Positions 7,300 through 14,579 of a stretch of 36,777 nt of DNA are shown here, piece by piece. The notes under the pieces are model-generated. The model had not been told where the DNA came from. It ran no database searches and saw only the letters and a list, made by a program, of their open reading frames with translations. Numbering within the stretch: the first letter of the stretch is position 1; every line of letters begins with the position of its first letter. The DNA comes from a bacterium (GTDB lineage Bacteria; Omnitrophota; Gorgyraeia; Duberdicusellales; 4484-171), in NCBI GenBank assembly GCA_021796115.1, contig JAJYOP010000001.1:1-36777 (forward strand), read 5' to 3'. A program made the position numbers and the translations under genes.

Positions 7300-8568
7300 A
7301 TGTATGAAATAACTAATATTAACGGCGCGACTTTTATATTTTCTCCCTTTAGGGATGTTGAAACTGCGTCTCTGGGCGTTTTTTTAAGAGTGGGCTCACG
7401 TTTTGAAAAAGCATCCTTACGCGGCATTTCCCATTTTCTAGAGCACATGGTTTTTAAAGGCAGTAAACATTATTCCTATAAAGAAATCAAACAAGAAATC
7501 GAAGGCCGCGGAGGCGCCTTAAATGCTTTTACCTCTCAAGAATCTACAGCCTACTACGCACATTTTCTGAATAAAAATATGGGTCTTGCCTTAGATATCC
7601 TTCTGGACATGGTCTTTTACCCGGAACTTTCGGAGCATGAAATCAAAAAAGAAAAAAGAGTCATTCTTGAAGAGATAAAAATGTATAATGACCTGCCTTC
7701 TTCCCGGGCGGTAAGTTTAATTGATAAATTGCTCTGGCCGGAAAATTCTCTCGGAGAAGAAGTTATCGGAAGCTTTTCTACAGTGGGCAAGATGCAAAAA
7801 AATGATCTCTCTGGTTTTAAAAATACCTATTACGAACCCAGCAATATAATTATCTCCTGTAGCGGCCATGCCGAAAAAACAATGGTAGAGAATCTGCTTA
7901 AGGGTAAAATTGCAAAAAATTCCCAAGCAGTTAATCTTAAATACATTGCCCCGGAAGCACTGCGTGGTGTGCACGTTAAAATCGAAAACAAGAAACTTGA
8001 ACAATCACATCTGTGTATAGGCTTCAGGAGCATTTCTTATTTAAATAACCAACGGTTTATCGTGGAAGTGCTAAATACTATCTTAGGCGGCAATATGAGC
8101 AGCCGCCTATTTGAGGAGGTCAGAGAGAAAAAAGCTCTTTGTTACGAAATTTCTACGGACGTAAGAAAATATAGAGACAGCGGGGCTTTTGTAATCCACG
8201 CCGGCCTCGATAAAACAAAGATAACCGTTGCCGCCTCAAGTATTTTTAAGGAACTTGCTAAAATAAAATCACAGAAAATTTCCGATAAAGAATTAACCCG
8301 GTCAAAAGATTATATTCTTGGTCAGATAACCATGGCTCTGGAACGGCCTCAGGGCAGGATGTTTTATCTTGCCGAGAGTTTCCTTTCGCTTGGAAAAATA
8401 TACTCGCTAGGCGAGATTAAAAAAGAAATCGAAAAAATAAATGCCGATGACATCAGGAATTTGGCGCAAGAAATATTTACCTTCAATAATATATGTGTTT
8501 CTTGTGTCGGGGATATTGAGGAAAGGGTTGGGAAAATTATTAAAAACAAAATAGCCTTTTTTAATTAG
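7300..8568 (+). CDS. M16 family zinc peptidase (processing-peptidase-like)
   Basis: This 422-residue protein carries the inverted zinc motif HFLEH at 45-49 with the third metal ligand Glu in VILEEIKMYND (around 124-125), the signature of M16 peptidases (PqqL/YmxG/mitochondrial processing peptidase group). GGALNAFTSQESTAYYAHF and the second-half segment LGGNMSSRLFEEVREKKALCYEI are also characteristic; the latter contributes the R/Y substrate-binding motif. Length and motifs fit the short, two-domain subclass that works as a dimer. No signal peptide is visible, so it is probably cytoplasmic. The substrate is unknown. A short hairpin (AATAGCC at 8550-8556 with GGCTATT at 8568-8574) covers the stop codon. 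Confidence 0.9.
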   Translation: MYEITNINGATFIFSPFRDVETASLGVFLRVGSRFEKASLRGISHFLEHMVFKGSKHYSYKEIKQEIEGRGGALNAFTSQESTAYYAHFLNKNMGLALDILLDMVFYPELSEHEIKKEKRVILEEIKMYNDLPSSRAVSLIDKLLWPENSLGEEVIGSFSTVGKMQKNDLSGFKNTYYEPSNIIISCSGHAEKTMVENLLKGKIAKNSQAVNLKYIAPEALRGVHVKIENKKLEQSHLCIGFRSISYLNNQRFIVEVLNTILGGNMSSRLFEEVREKKALCYEISTDVRKYRDSGAFVIHAGLDKTKITVAASSIFKELAKIKSQKISDKELTRSKDYILGQITMALERPQGRMFYLAESFLSLGKIYSLGEIKKEIEKINADDIRNLAQEIFTFNNICVSCVGDIEERVGKIIKNKIAFFN

Positions 8569-8571
8569 GCT

Positions 8572-8625
8572 ATTACCCCACACCCAGCCTATATAAAATT
8601 TTAAGGGTGCTGGGTGTGGGGTAAT
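8572..8625. repeat. Long perfect stem-loop after the M16 peptidase gene
   Basis: Arms of 17 bases, ATTACCCCACACCCAGC (8572-8588) and its exact complement (8609-8625), flank a 20-base AT-rich loop. No U-run follows, so it is not a standard intrinsic terminator. It resembles the other spacer inverted repeats but is perfect, which suggests a younger copy. Confidence 0.8.
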
Positions 8626-8639
8626 TCCAATGAGACTGT

Positions 8640-8658
8640 CTTTTTGCGAAGCAAAAAG
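8640..8658. repeat. Short perfect hairpin before rsfS
   Basis: CTTTTTGC (8640-8647) and GCAAAAAG (8651-8658) surround a GAA loop. Flanking GACT (8634-8637) and AGTC (8662-8665) extend the fold imperfectly. It sits about 30 bases before the likely rsfS start and could influence its translation. Confidence 0.6.
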
Positions 8659-8688
8659 ATCTAGTCGAATTGCCATTAGGGGGTTACC

Positions 8689-9057
8689 ATTCGTAAAAAA
8701 ATTTCAGAATCAAGAGTAAAAGCATTAAAGATAGCAGAACTGGTTCTTGAGAAAAAAGCCAGGCATCCAGTTGTGCTTGATATAGAAAAACTTTCAACAC
8801 TTTGTGATTATTTTGTAATCTGCTCAGTTGATACCGGTATTCAGGCCAATGCAATCTGCGATTGGGTAATCGAAAAATCAAAAGAACATAATTATAAAGT
8901 GCATCATTTTGAAAAAGACGAAGCAAGTGGTTGGGTGCTGGTTGATTTTTTTGACGTAATACTGCATATATTTGTGGATAATTTAAGGGAATTTTATGAC
9001 CTTGAGCACCTCTGGTCGGATGCGAAGAAAGTGCGAATACCAAGAAAAAAACAATAA
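8689..9057 (+). CDS. rsfS: Ribosomal silencing factor RsfS (Iojap family), probable ATT start
   Basis: RsfS binds ribosomal protein uL14 on the 50S subunit and blocks subunit joining when nutrients are limiting. The family core is clear: VVLDIEKLSTLCDYFVICS, then GWVLVDFFDVILHIF and FYDLEHLW. The conserved N-terminal helix KALKIAELVLEKKA is in the same frame upstream, but that frame has no ATG, and the first GTG (8773) would delete this helix. The frame opens at 8680. An ATT at 8689 lies five bases after a strong AGGGGG (8678-8683). ATT is a rare start known from infC. I therefore annotate 122 residues from 8689. A mutated or miscalled ATG is the alternative. Confidence 0.83.
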   Translation: MRKKISESRVKALKIAELVLEKKARHPVVLDIEKLSTLCDYFVICSVDTGIQANAICDWVIEKSKEHNYKVHHFEKDEASGWVLVDFFDVILHIFVDNLREFYDLEHLWSDAKKVRIPRKKQ

Positions 9058-9071
9058 GGTGGCAACAGAAG

Positions 9072-9145
9072 ATAGAAGATGGAAAGAAAAATACTGTCTT
9101 TCCATTTTCCACTTTCATCACCCATTTTCTATATTTAAATAAGGA
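9072..9145. repeat. Word-type inverted repeat (GATGGAAAG words) between rsfS and the hypA-like gene
   Basis: ATGGAAAG (9079-9086) pairs with CTTTCCAT (9098-9105). Further GAAGAT/AGAAGATGG and CATTTTCC/CATCACCCATTTTC words extend the fold imperfectly. It ends shortly before AAGGAG, the ribosome binding site of the following gene. Confidence 0.55.
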
Positions 9146-9151
9146 GCAACA

Positions 9152-9403
9152 ATGCATGAATATCATTTAGCTGAATCAGTTTTAAAAAGTATCCTGGCAA
9201 AAACCAAAGATATGCCTAACGTAAAAAAGATTACGGCAATCCGCCTTAAGCTGGGGAATTTAAAAATGGTGGGCAAAGAAACATTTTCGGAAACCTTTAA
9301 ACAGGTTGCCGCTAAAACAATTTGTAGCGATGCTAAATTGGATATTGAAGAGGTAATGGGTGATACGCTTGTTATCGAGGACATAGAAGGTGAATATGAA
9401 TAA
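9152..9403 (+). CDS. HypA-like nickel metallochaperone lacking the zinc ribbon
   Basis: The 83 residues begin with MHEYHLAESVL, matching the start of HypA/HybF including the nickel ligand His2 and Glu3. The alpha/beta segment ITAIRLKLGNL and AKLDIEEV also fits. Normal HypA (about 115 residues) then has a zinc ribbon with two CxxC pairs. Here the chain passes from LDIEEV straight to GDTLVIEDIEGE, which resembles the strand that normally follows the ribbon, so about 30 residues appear to be missing internally. No cysteine pairs remain. AAGGAGCAAC precedes the ATG. No hydrogenase or urease gene is in the window, so the partner is unknown. Confidence 0.72.
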   Translation: MHEYHLAESVLKSILAKTKDMPNVKKITAIRLKLGNLKMVGKETFSETFKQVAAKTICSDAKLDIEEVMGDTLVIEDIEGEYE

Positions 9404-9408
9404 CAAAT

Positions 9409-9545
9409 TTCAAATCCCAAATTCCAAGCACCAAATAAATCCCAATGACCAAATGTCCAATGTTTCAAATGAAATCCGTTTTGGTCATTCGAACATTGAA
9501 ATTTGGAGCTTATTTGGAATTTGGTGCTTGGAGCTTGGAATTTAA
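9409..9545. repeat. Word-type inverted repeat (ATTCCAAGCACCAAA words) between the hypA-like gene and ribE
   Basis: The spacer consists of words like ATTCCAAGCACCAAAT and CAATGACCAAATGTCC, answered in its second half by GGTCATTCGAACATTG and ATTTGGTGCTTGGAG. It thus forms a long imperfect stem centred near 9480. It stops three bases before the ribE ATG, which has no Shine-Dalgarno sequence. An upstream in-frame start at 9503 would read through this repeat and was rejected. Confidence 0.75.
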
Positions 9546-9547
9546 AT

Positions 9548-10126
9548 ATGTTTACCGGCATTATAAAAGAAATAGGCAGAATTGAGAAAATAACTAGGAC
9601 CAATTCTTTGACAAAATTGGGTATAAGCGCAAAAAGCATTTATAATGAAACAAATATTTCCGATAGCATCTCGGTAAATGGCGCATGTCTTACAGTGAGC
9701 GATAAAAAAAATGAGCGGCTTTGTTTCGATGCAGTAAAATCAACGCTTGATAAGACAAATATAAAGAGATTGCGAATAAAAGAATTCGTTAATCTTGAAC
9801 CGGCTTTAAAGGTCGGCGAAAAATTAGGCGGGCACTTTGTGCTTGGCCATGTGGATGCGGAAAGCCGCCTGAAACACCTATCGAAAAAAAGCGATTTCCG
9901 GCAGCTGGAAATAGAATTGCTCCCGGCTTTTAGAAAATACATCGTAGAAAACGGCTCCGTAGCCATAAATGGCATTTCGCTTACGGTAAAAAAAGTTATG
10001 CCAAATTATTTTACCGTTGACATAATTCCCTTTACTTACGAAAATACGAATTTAAAATATAAAAGGACAGGAGATTGGTTGAATATAGAATTTGATTATC
10101 TATTAAAAGGTAAGAGCAAAGTTTAG
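9548..10126 (+). CDS. ribE: Riboflavin synthase alpha subunit (RibE)
   Basis: It dismutates two molecules of 6,7-dimethyl-8-ribityllumazine into riboflavin and a pyrimidine. The 192 residues form two similar lumazine-binding barrels. MFTGIIKEIG and SVNGACLTV (42-50) belong to the first. GGHFVLGHVD (94-103) starts the second, which repeats SVAINGISLTV (137-147) and ends with the typical NIEFDYLLK. The gene stands alone: ribD, ribBA and ribH are absent here, and no FMN riboswitch is visible upstream. The start giving MFTGII is chosen because this is the universally conserved N-terminus. Confidence 0.95.
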   Translation: MFTGIIKEIGRIEKITRTNSLTKLGISAKSIYNETNISDSISVNGACLTVSDKKNERLCFDAVKSTLDKTNIKRLRIKEFVNLEPALKVGEKLGGHFVLGHVDAESRLKHLSKKSDFRQLEIELLPAFRKYIVENGSVAINGISLTVKKVMPNYFTVDIIPFTYENTNLKYKRTGDWLNIEFDYLLKGKSKV

Positions 10127-10193
10127 TTTTACATTAAGGCACTTCGGAAGGATTTCCTCAGAGTAAAAAATATATAGAAAGATTAATTAAAAT

Positions 10194-10271
10194 CGGGGCG
10201 TGGCTCAGTCCGGCTAGAGCACTTGGTTCGGGACCAAGGAGTCGGTGGTTCAAATCCACTCGCCCCGACCA
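10194..10271 (+). tRNA. tRNA-Pro (anticodon CGG), CCA encoded
   Basis: A full cloverleaf is visible. The acceptor CGGGGCG (10194-10200) pairs with CGCCCCG (10261-10267), followed by A73 and CCA (10269-10271). The D arm is GCTC/GAGC. The anticodon stem CTTGG/CCAAG encloses loop TTCGGGA with anticodon CGG, reading CCG proline codons. The T arm GGTGG/CCACT encloses TTCAAAT. The gene lies on the + strand after ribE. Confidence 0.96.
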
Positions 10272-10272
10272 T

Positions 10273-10315
10273 CCTTCGACAAGCTCAGGATGGTCGTCCT
10301 GAGCGAAGTCGAAGG
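10273..10315. repeat. CCTTCGAC...GTCGAAGG dispersed palindrome next to the tRNA
   Basis: CCTTCGAC (10273-10280) pairs with GTCGAAGG (10308-10315), and GCTCAGGA (10283-10290) with TCCTGAGC (10297-10304). It starts one base after the tRNA CCA. From general knowledge this sequence type (CTTCGACAAGCTCAGGA) recurs in many unrelated bacterial genomes and gives spurious translations such as DKLRM and LSEVEG. Confidence 0.85.
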
Positions 10316-10654
10316 GCGACCATTTTCTGAAAAATGTCGGGAAGGCCGAAGGTTCCCCGCCTCACGAAATTCAGGCTCACTATCCCACTCGTTTCCTTCG
10401 GTCGCTCGGGGGGGGGTAATCACCATTGGGGATAATTCAACTAAGGAATTTTTCATTTATGAAAAATTCCAAGTTTCATTATTCGCACTAGCATTTTTTC
10501 TGCGCCACCAAGACTTGAAAAATGCCGTGCTCATTAATCCCTCTCTCCCGATTATTTTCATAACTCAAAAATATTTCTTCTTTCTTTGCCAATAAACCTC
10601 TGATTTTCCTCATTTTTTCATTGCAAATCAATGATTATCCGCTAAAATAATTAG
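10316..10654. other. Stretch without a convincing gene between tRNA-Pro and the ROK kinase
   Basis: No protein-like frame is supported. Open frames over the tRNA and repeat translate to repeat-type sequence only. Visible contents are a run of nine G (10408-10416), preceded by CTCGTTTCCTTCGGTCGCTCG-like words, and a perfect 26-base palindrome at 10445-10470 (arms GGAATTTTTCAT and ATGAAAAATTCC, two-base centre). An AT-rich section then carries the ROK promoter at its end. The palindrome could act as a binding site or a decayed hairpin; I see no U-run for termination. Confidence 0.45.
10621..10648 (+). promoter_or_regulatory. Sigma-70-type promoter of the ROK gene, leaderless arrangement
   Basis: TTGCAA (10621-10626), a 16-base spacer and TAAAAT (10643-10648). 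The expected transcription start, about seven bases after the -10 box, falls on or beside the ATG at 10655. No Shine-Dalgarno sequence lies between, so a leaderless mRNA is predicted. Confidence 0.5.
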
Positions 10655-11608
10655 ATGAGCGTCTTTTTAGGTATTGATTGGGGTGGGACTTATATCAAGG
10701 CCGGGGTGGTAACCTCTAAAGGGAAAATCCTTGAAAAAACTGTCTATTCTTCCAGCCAATTAAAAGAAAAAAGCGCCTTTATCAGCGAAATAAAAAGGCT
10801 AAAAAATAAATTCGCAAAATATAATATTAAAGCTGTCGGGATAGGCGCTCCCGGGATAATCGACATAGAAAAAGGATTTATCTATTACCTTCCAAATGTT
10901 TCCGGCTGGAAAAATTTTCCCCTCAAGGCAATCCTTAAAAAAGAACTTAAAACCCCCATATTTATTGATAATGATGCCAATGTTTTTGCGCTTGCCGAAG
11001 TACGCAAGGGCGCTGGCAAGGGCAAATCGCGCGCAATATTCCTTACTCTTGGCACCGGCCTTGGCGGCGCTGTCATATTCGATGGAAAAATTTTAGAAGG
11101 GAAAACCAGCGCCGCAGAGCTGGGCCATGTCTCTATAAGCACCGATGGAAGAAGATGCGGTTGCGGCGGTACCGGCTGCATTGAAACTTTTACCGGCAGT
11201 AATTATTTGCTTGAGCGATACCGGCAGCTTAAAAAAATAAAAGTTGCTCCGAAAGAAGTAAAAGAAATTTTTGACAAAGCCAGACTTGGCGAAAAAGAAG
11301 CTATAATTATTTGGAGGGAATTTTCCATACATTTAGGCAAATTTCTTGCCGGAATGATAAATATATTCAACCCGCAGATTATTATTATCGGCGGCGGAAT
11401 CTCCGGAGCATTTAATTTGTTTAAGCCCATGCTTTTAAAAGCAATAAAAGGGCAGGTAATGTGGCCAAATTTTAAAGGGATAAAATTAGTGAAAGCAGAA
11501 TTGAAAGATAGCGGAATCACCGGCGCCGCGCTTTTAGCTAAAGAAAAATTTGAATCAAAAGTCAGGAGTTCTTTAGGTGGCCATCGCGCTTCTCGTTACC
11601 TGGAGTAA
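10655..11608 (+). CDS. ROK family sugar kinase (glucokinase-like)
   Basis: It is predicted to phosphorylate a hexose such as glucose with ATP in the cytoplasm. It has 317 residues. The phosphate-1 motif GIDWGGTYIKAG is at 6-17, the catalytic Asp107 lies in IDNDANVFALAE, and LTLGTGLGGAV is the adenosine-side loop. The ROK zinc signature is complete: His158 in ELGHVSIS and Cys168/170/175 in CGCGGTGCIE. No N-terminal helix-turn-helix is present, so it is a kinase, not a repressor. The last dozen residues (SSLGGHRASRYLE) look unrelated to the family and are encoded by an imperfectly self-complementary stretch, possibly repeat-derived. Confidence 0.88.
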   Translation: MSVFLGIDWGGTYIKAGVVTSKGKILEKTVYSSSQLKEKSAFISEIKRLKNKFAKYNIKAVGIGAPGIIDIEKGFIYYLPNVSGWKNFPLKAILKKELKTPIFIDNDANVFALAEVRKGAGKGKSRAIFLTLGTGLGGAVIFDGKILEGKTSAAELGHVSISTDGRRCGCGGTGCIETFTGSNYLLERYRQLKKIKVAPKEVKEIFDKARLGEKEAIIIWREFSIHLGKFLAGMINIFNPQIIIIGGGISGAFNLFKPMLLKAIKGQVMWPNFKGIKLVKAELKDSGITGAALLAKEKFESKVRSSLGGHRASRYLE

Positions 11609-11637
11609 AGCTTTAATTTTTGCCACAGGAGGTAATA

Positions 11638-12285
11638 ATGAAACTTTTTATAGATAGCGCCAACATCGAAGAGATAAAAAAAGCAAATACCCTGGGTGTT
11701 CTTGACGGCGTTACCACTAACCCCAGCCTTCTCTCAAAAGAAAAGCAAGAACCCGTCGCACAATTAAAAAAAATATGTAAAGAAGTTGATGGCCCGGTGA
11801 GCGCAGAAGTTATTGCGCTTGGTTCCGATGAGATAGTGGGAGAAGCAAAGAAGCTATCAAAACTTTCTTCGAATATCGTAATAAAAATTCCTTCAACAGT
11901 CGAAGGTCTCAAAGCTACAAAAAAACTTTCTTCGCTTAACATAAAAACCAATCTTACGCTTTGTTTTTCTGCTTCACAGGCGCTCTTGGTTGCCAAAGTC
12001 GGCGCTACTTATGTTTCTCCTTTTGTGGGAAGGCTTGATGATATTTCTTTTGAAGGCATGGATTTAATAAGAGATATCAAATTAATCTATGAAAGATATG
12101 AAATCAAAACTCAAATAATTGTTGCATCCATAAGGCACCCGCTTCATTTTCTTGATGCTGCGCGTATAGGCGCCGACGTTGCAACCGTTCCTTTTGCGGT
12201 TATAGAAAAACTTATGCAACACCCCTTAACCGATATCGGCATAAAGAGATTTTTGGAGGATTGGAATAATTTAAAGGGCAAATAA
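11638..12285 (+). CDS. Transaldolase, short TalC/fructose-6-phosphate aldolase type
   Basis: The 215-residue TIM barrel belongs to the small transaldolase family. Visible are Asp6 in LFIDSANIEEI, TTNPSLL, the Schiff-base Lys83 in IVIKIPST, NLTLCFSASQALLVAKVG and YVSPFVGRLDD. It should transfer dihydroxyacetone units between sugar phosphates of the pentose phosphate pathway, or act as an F6P aldolase; sequence alone does not separate these. The start at 11638 is set by a perfect AGGAGGT seven bases upstream; an earlier TTG at 11620 would run through that site. Sedoheptulose-7-phosphate made at this step is also the precursor expected by the GmhA-like enzyme further on. Confidence 0.92.
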   Translation: MKLFIDSANIEEIKKANTLGVLDGVTTNPSLLSKEKQEPVAQLKKICKEVDGPVSAEVIALGSDEIVGEAKKLSKLSSNIVIKIPSTVEGLKATKKLSSLNIKTNLTLCFSASQALLVAKVGATYVSPFVGRLDDISFEGMDLIRDIKLIYERYEIKTQIIVASIRHPLHFLDAARIGADVATVPFAVIEKLMQHPLTDIGIKRFLEDWNNLKGK

Positions 12286-12304
12286 AATCAGATAAGTATT
12301 TATA

Positions 12305-14491
12305 ATGAATTTTAGTAAGCTAAAAGCAATTATCCTACCGGCAATTTTTGTTTTTATTTATGCATCGGGTGTTGTTTTTTGCGAGGAAAAAGTCGAGCCG
12401 GTTGAGATAAATGGCGACGAAATAAATTATCTGCAGCAAGAAGGCGCAGTTCATGTAAAAGGCAATGTTAAAATCAAATATAAAGGCATGGACGTAACCT
12501 GCGATGAAGCAATTTATAATGCAAATACCCAAATCGCAAATTTGACCGGGCATGTAAAAATAGTACGTAAGGAAGGCACGATTTACGGAGAAAAAGTTGT
12601 TTATAATTTTAATACCCAGGAAGCGACACTATCTGATATGCGCATGGTGTCTCCGCCGATTTACGCAAACGCCAAAGAGGCTAAAAAAGAAGGCCCGAAT
12701 GAGTACTCTTTGAGCAACGGTTTTGCCACTACCTGCGATCTTGAAAAACCGCATTATCGTTTTGCCGCAAAAAAAATCATAGTCTATCCAAATGTAAAAG
12801 TTATAGTTAAAGACATGGTTATGAAAGTAGGCGATGTGCCGATTTTTTACCTTCCCTATCTTTCTATTCCGCTTGACGAGAAGATTTTTCCGATTCAGAT
12901 AACCCCGGGTAGTAAGGGCGATTGGGGTTATTACGTTTTAGGCCGTTACCGTTACAGATTCAGTGCCAGAGAGAAAGGAAGGATTATCCTTGATTGGTAC
13001 GAAAAAAGAGGTTTCGGTAGAGGTATTACTCATAACGCCACCACGGAAAATTTTGGCAAAGCCCTGGTAAATCTTTACTATATTGATGATGATCTGTATA
13101 AACCTCAAAATCGGGACGAACTCTTCAAGAAATATCCGGAAAGGTCAAGTATCCCTGAAAACTATCTCCAAAGCGAACGCTATAAAGCACAATTTTTTCA
13201 TAATTGGCAACCTAATGAGAATTTAATGATGATAAGTGAGTTTAATAAATTTTCCGATGAAAATTTTATGAAGGATTTTTTCCGCAGGGAATACGACATA
13301 GAACCGCACCCCTTAACCTATAATCTATCCACTTATTCTTTCGAGCATTCAGCGCTGTCACTCTTAACGCAGAAGAGAATGAACTATTTCTTTTCCGAAA
13401 CAGAGTATCTGCCTCAACTTGAGTATGATTTTTATAGACAATCTTTAGCAAATTCAGGTTTTTATCTTGAATCAAAGACTACCGCCGGAAGCCTTAATTT
13501 TAAAGGAGCTGATGGCTCGAGCAAATATGGTTCGGACAGGGTGTATAATTTAAGCACCGTCAGTTATCCGAAAACATTCGGCTGGCTTTATACAAACCCT
13601 TACCTCGGAGATTACGGGACTTTTTATTCAAAAAATGTAACCGGAACAAAAGAATTATGGCGTAACGCGCCGACTGGAGGAATCGACCTCAGCACGAAAC
13701 TTTACAGAGTATTTGATACTAATTTTAATCTTTTCGGTAAGCCGGTTGACAAGGTGCGCCACATTATCACTCCCGTCGTAAGCTATGCCTATATTCATCC
13801 GCCAAATGTTCCCACAAGCGATGTTTCGCAGTTTGACAGCATAGACAGCCTGCAGAGAAGCGAAACCGTAACGATTAGGCTCGATAATAAATTACAGGCA
13901 AGGAACAAAGAGCGTACCTGGGATTTCATATATTTCAGCCCGGCATTACAATATCAGATTAATAAAAAGGACAAGCGCGGAGCGCTTGACAAAAAAGGCA
14001 CTTACCTTGACAATATACAATCTACTCTTGAGGCTTATCCGGTAGAGGGGATGGGTATCAGGACAACAAGTTACTATGATTGTGTGGTCGGGGCTTTTAA
14101 GGAGGGTAACTTAGACTTCAGCTTCAGCGACACGAAAAGCCATAAGTACGAAGTAACGGTTGGGCAACGATATGCGCGAGAATATGATTATGACTCGCCT
14201 GACGCCACATACAGTTCACAGACAACTTTAGACTGGAACTATCAACTTACGCCAAAATTACAGTTTAAAAACTACATGCGTTATGAATTCAAAGACGGAA
14301 AATTCTTGGAGCAGCAATATAGCTTCAGGCAGGACTTGCATTGCTGGTGGGCTGATTTTGGCGTAACCGTAGATAAACAAAGAGAAGGTGTAACAGACTT
14401 TACCTTCTGGTTGTCCCTTACGCTTAAGGACTTTCCGGATATCAGCCTAGGATTTGACCATAGCTACAGCGGCGCAAAAACAAGTTATTAA
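12305..14491 (+). CDS. lptD: LPS-assembly outer membrane protein LptD (OstA)
   Basis: LptD is the outer-membrane barrel that, with LptE, inserts LPS into the outer leaflet. The 728 residues start with a signal peptide (hydrophobic stretch about 8-27, ending near VVFC). An OstA/LptA-like jellyroll follows (about 35-120, with EGAVHVKGNVKIKYKGM, LTGHVKI and EGTIYGEKVVYN). A long aromatic- and charge-alternating part typical of the LptD barrel runs from about 165 to the end. FYLPYLSIPLD is a recognisable family segment. It is somewhat shorter than E. coli LptD. Its presence shows an outer membrane with LPS and fits the sugar genes that follow. Confidence 0.9.
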   Translation: MNFSKLKAIILPAIFVFIYASGVVFCEEKVEPVEINGDEINYLQQEGAVHVKGNVKIKYKGMDVTCDEAIYNANTQIANLTGHVKIVRKEGTIYGEKVVYNFNTQEATLSDMRMVSPPIYANAKEAKKEGPNEYSLSNGFATTCDLEKPHYRFAAKKIIVYPNVKVIVKDMVMKVGDVPIFYLPYLSIPLDEKIFPIQITPGSKGDWGYYVLGRYRYRFSAREKGRIILDWYEKRGFGRGITHNATTENFGKALVNLYYIDDDLYKPQNRDELFKKYPERSSIPENYLQSERYKAQFFHNWQPNENLMMISEFNKFSDENFMKDFFRREYDIEPHPLTYNLSTYSFEHSALSLLTQKRMNYFFSETEYLPQLEYDFYRQSLANSGFYLESKTTAGSLNFKGADGSSKYGSDRVYNLSTVSYPKTFGWLYTNPYLGDYGTFYSKNVTGTKELWRNAPTGGIDLSTKLYRVFDTNFNLFGKPVDKVRHIITPVVSYAYIHPPNVPTSDVSQFDSIDSLQRSETVTIRLDNKLQARNKERTWDFIYFSPALQYQINKKDKRGALDKKGTYLDNIQSTLEAYPVEGMGIRTTSYYDCVVGAFKEGNLDFSFSDTKSHKYEVTVGQRYAREYDYDSPDATYSSQTTLDWNYQLTPKLQFKNYMRYEFKDGKFLEQQYSFRQDLHCWWADFGVTVDKQREGVTDFTFWLSLTLKDFPDISLGFDHSYSGAKTSY

Positions 14492-14520
14492 CGGAATTTC
14501 CGGCGCTAGACGCAGAAAAT

Positions 14521-14570
14521 TAATCCCTTTTGCCAGAATTCCACGGGCTTTGCCCGTGCGGGCCCCAGTT
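14521..14570. repeat. 50-base spacer repeat with GGGC hairpin, copy 1 (before the nucleotide-sugar dehydrogenase)
   Basis: It aligns without gaps to 22361-22410 with 40 of 50 bases identical, including TTTTGCCAGAATTCCAC. It contains the hairpin CACGGGC-TTT-GCCCGTG (14542-14558) and an overlapping alternative GCCCG-TG-CGGGC (14552-14563). It ends ten bases before the next start codon. Confidence 0.75.
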
Positions 14571-14579
14571 AAGAAACAA

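Noticed and set aside
8572-8625. Intrinsic terminator after the M16 peptidase
   Set aside because: The stem is long and perfect, but the loop is 20 bases and no U-tract follows on either strand.
10245-10595. Open frame of 116 codons on the + strand over the tRNA and downstream bases, and its antisense partner
   Set aside because: It starts inside tRNA-Pro and its translation (DKLRM, LSEVEG) is the known product of a widespread palindromic repeat, with no protein-like continuation.
12301-12306. TATAAT at the lptD start as another leaderless promoter
   Set aside because: The hexamer overlaps the ATG, so transcription would begin inside the gene, and no -35 box at proper spacing is evident.
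14454-14579. N-terminal extension of the nucleotide-sugar dehydrogenase
   Set aside because: It would overlap lptD and read through a spacer repeat; the family N-terminus begins just after the ATG at 14580.
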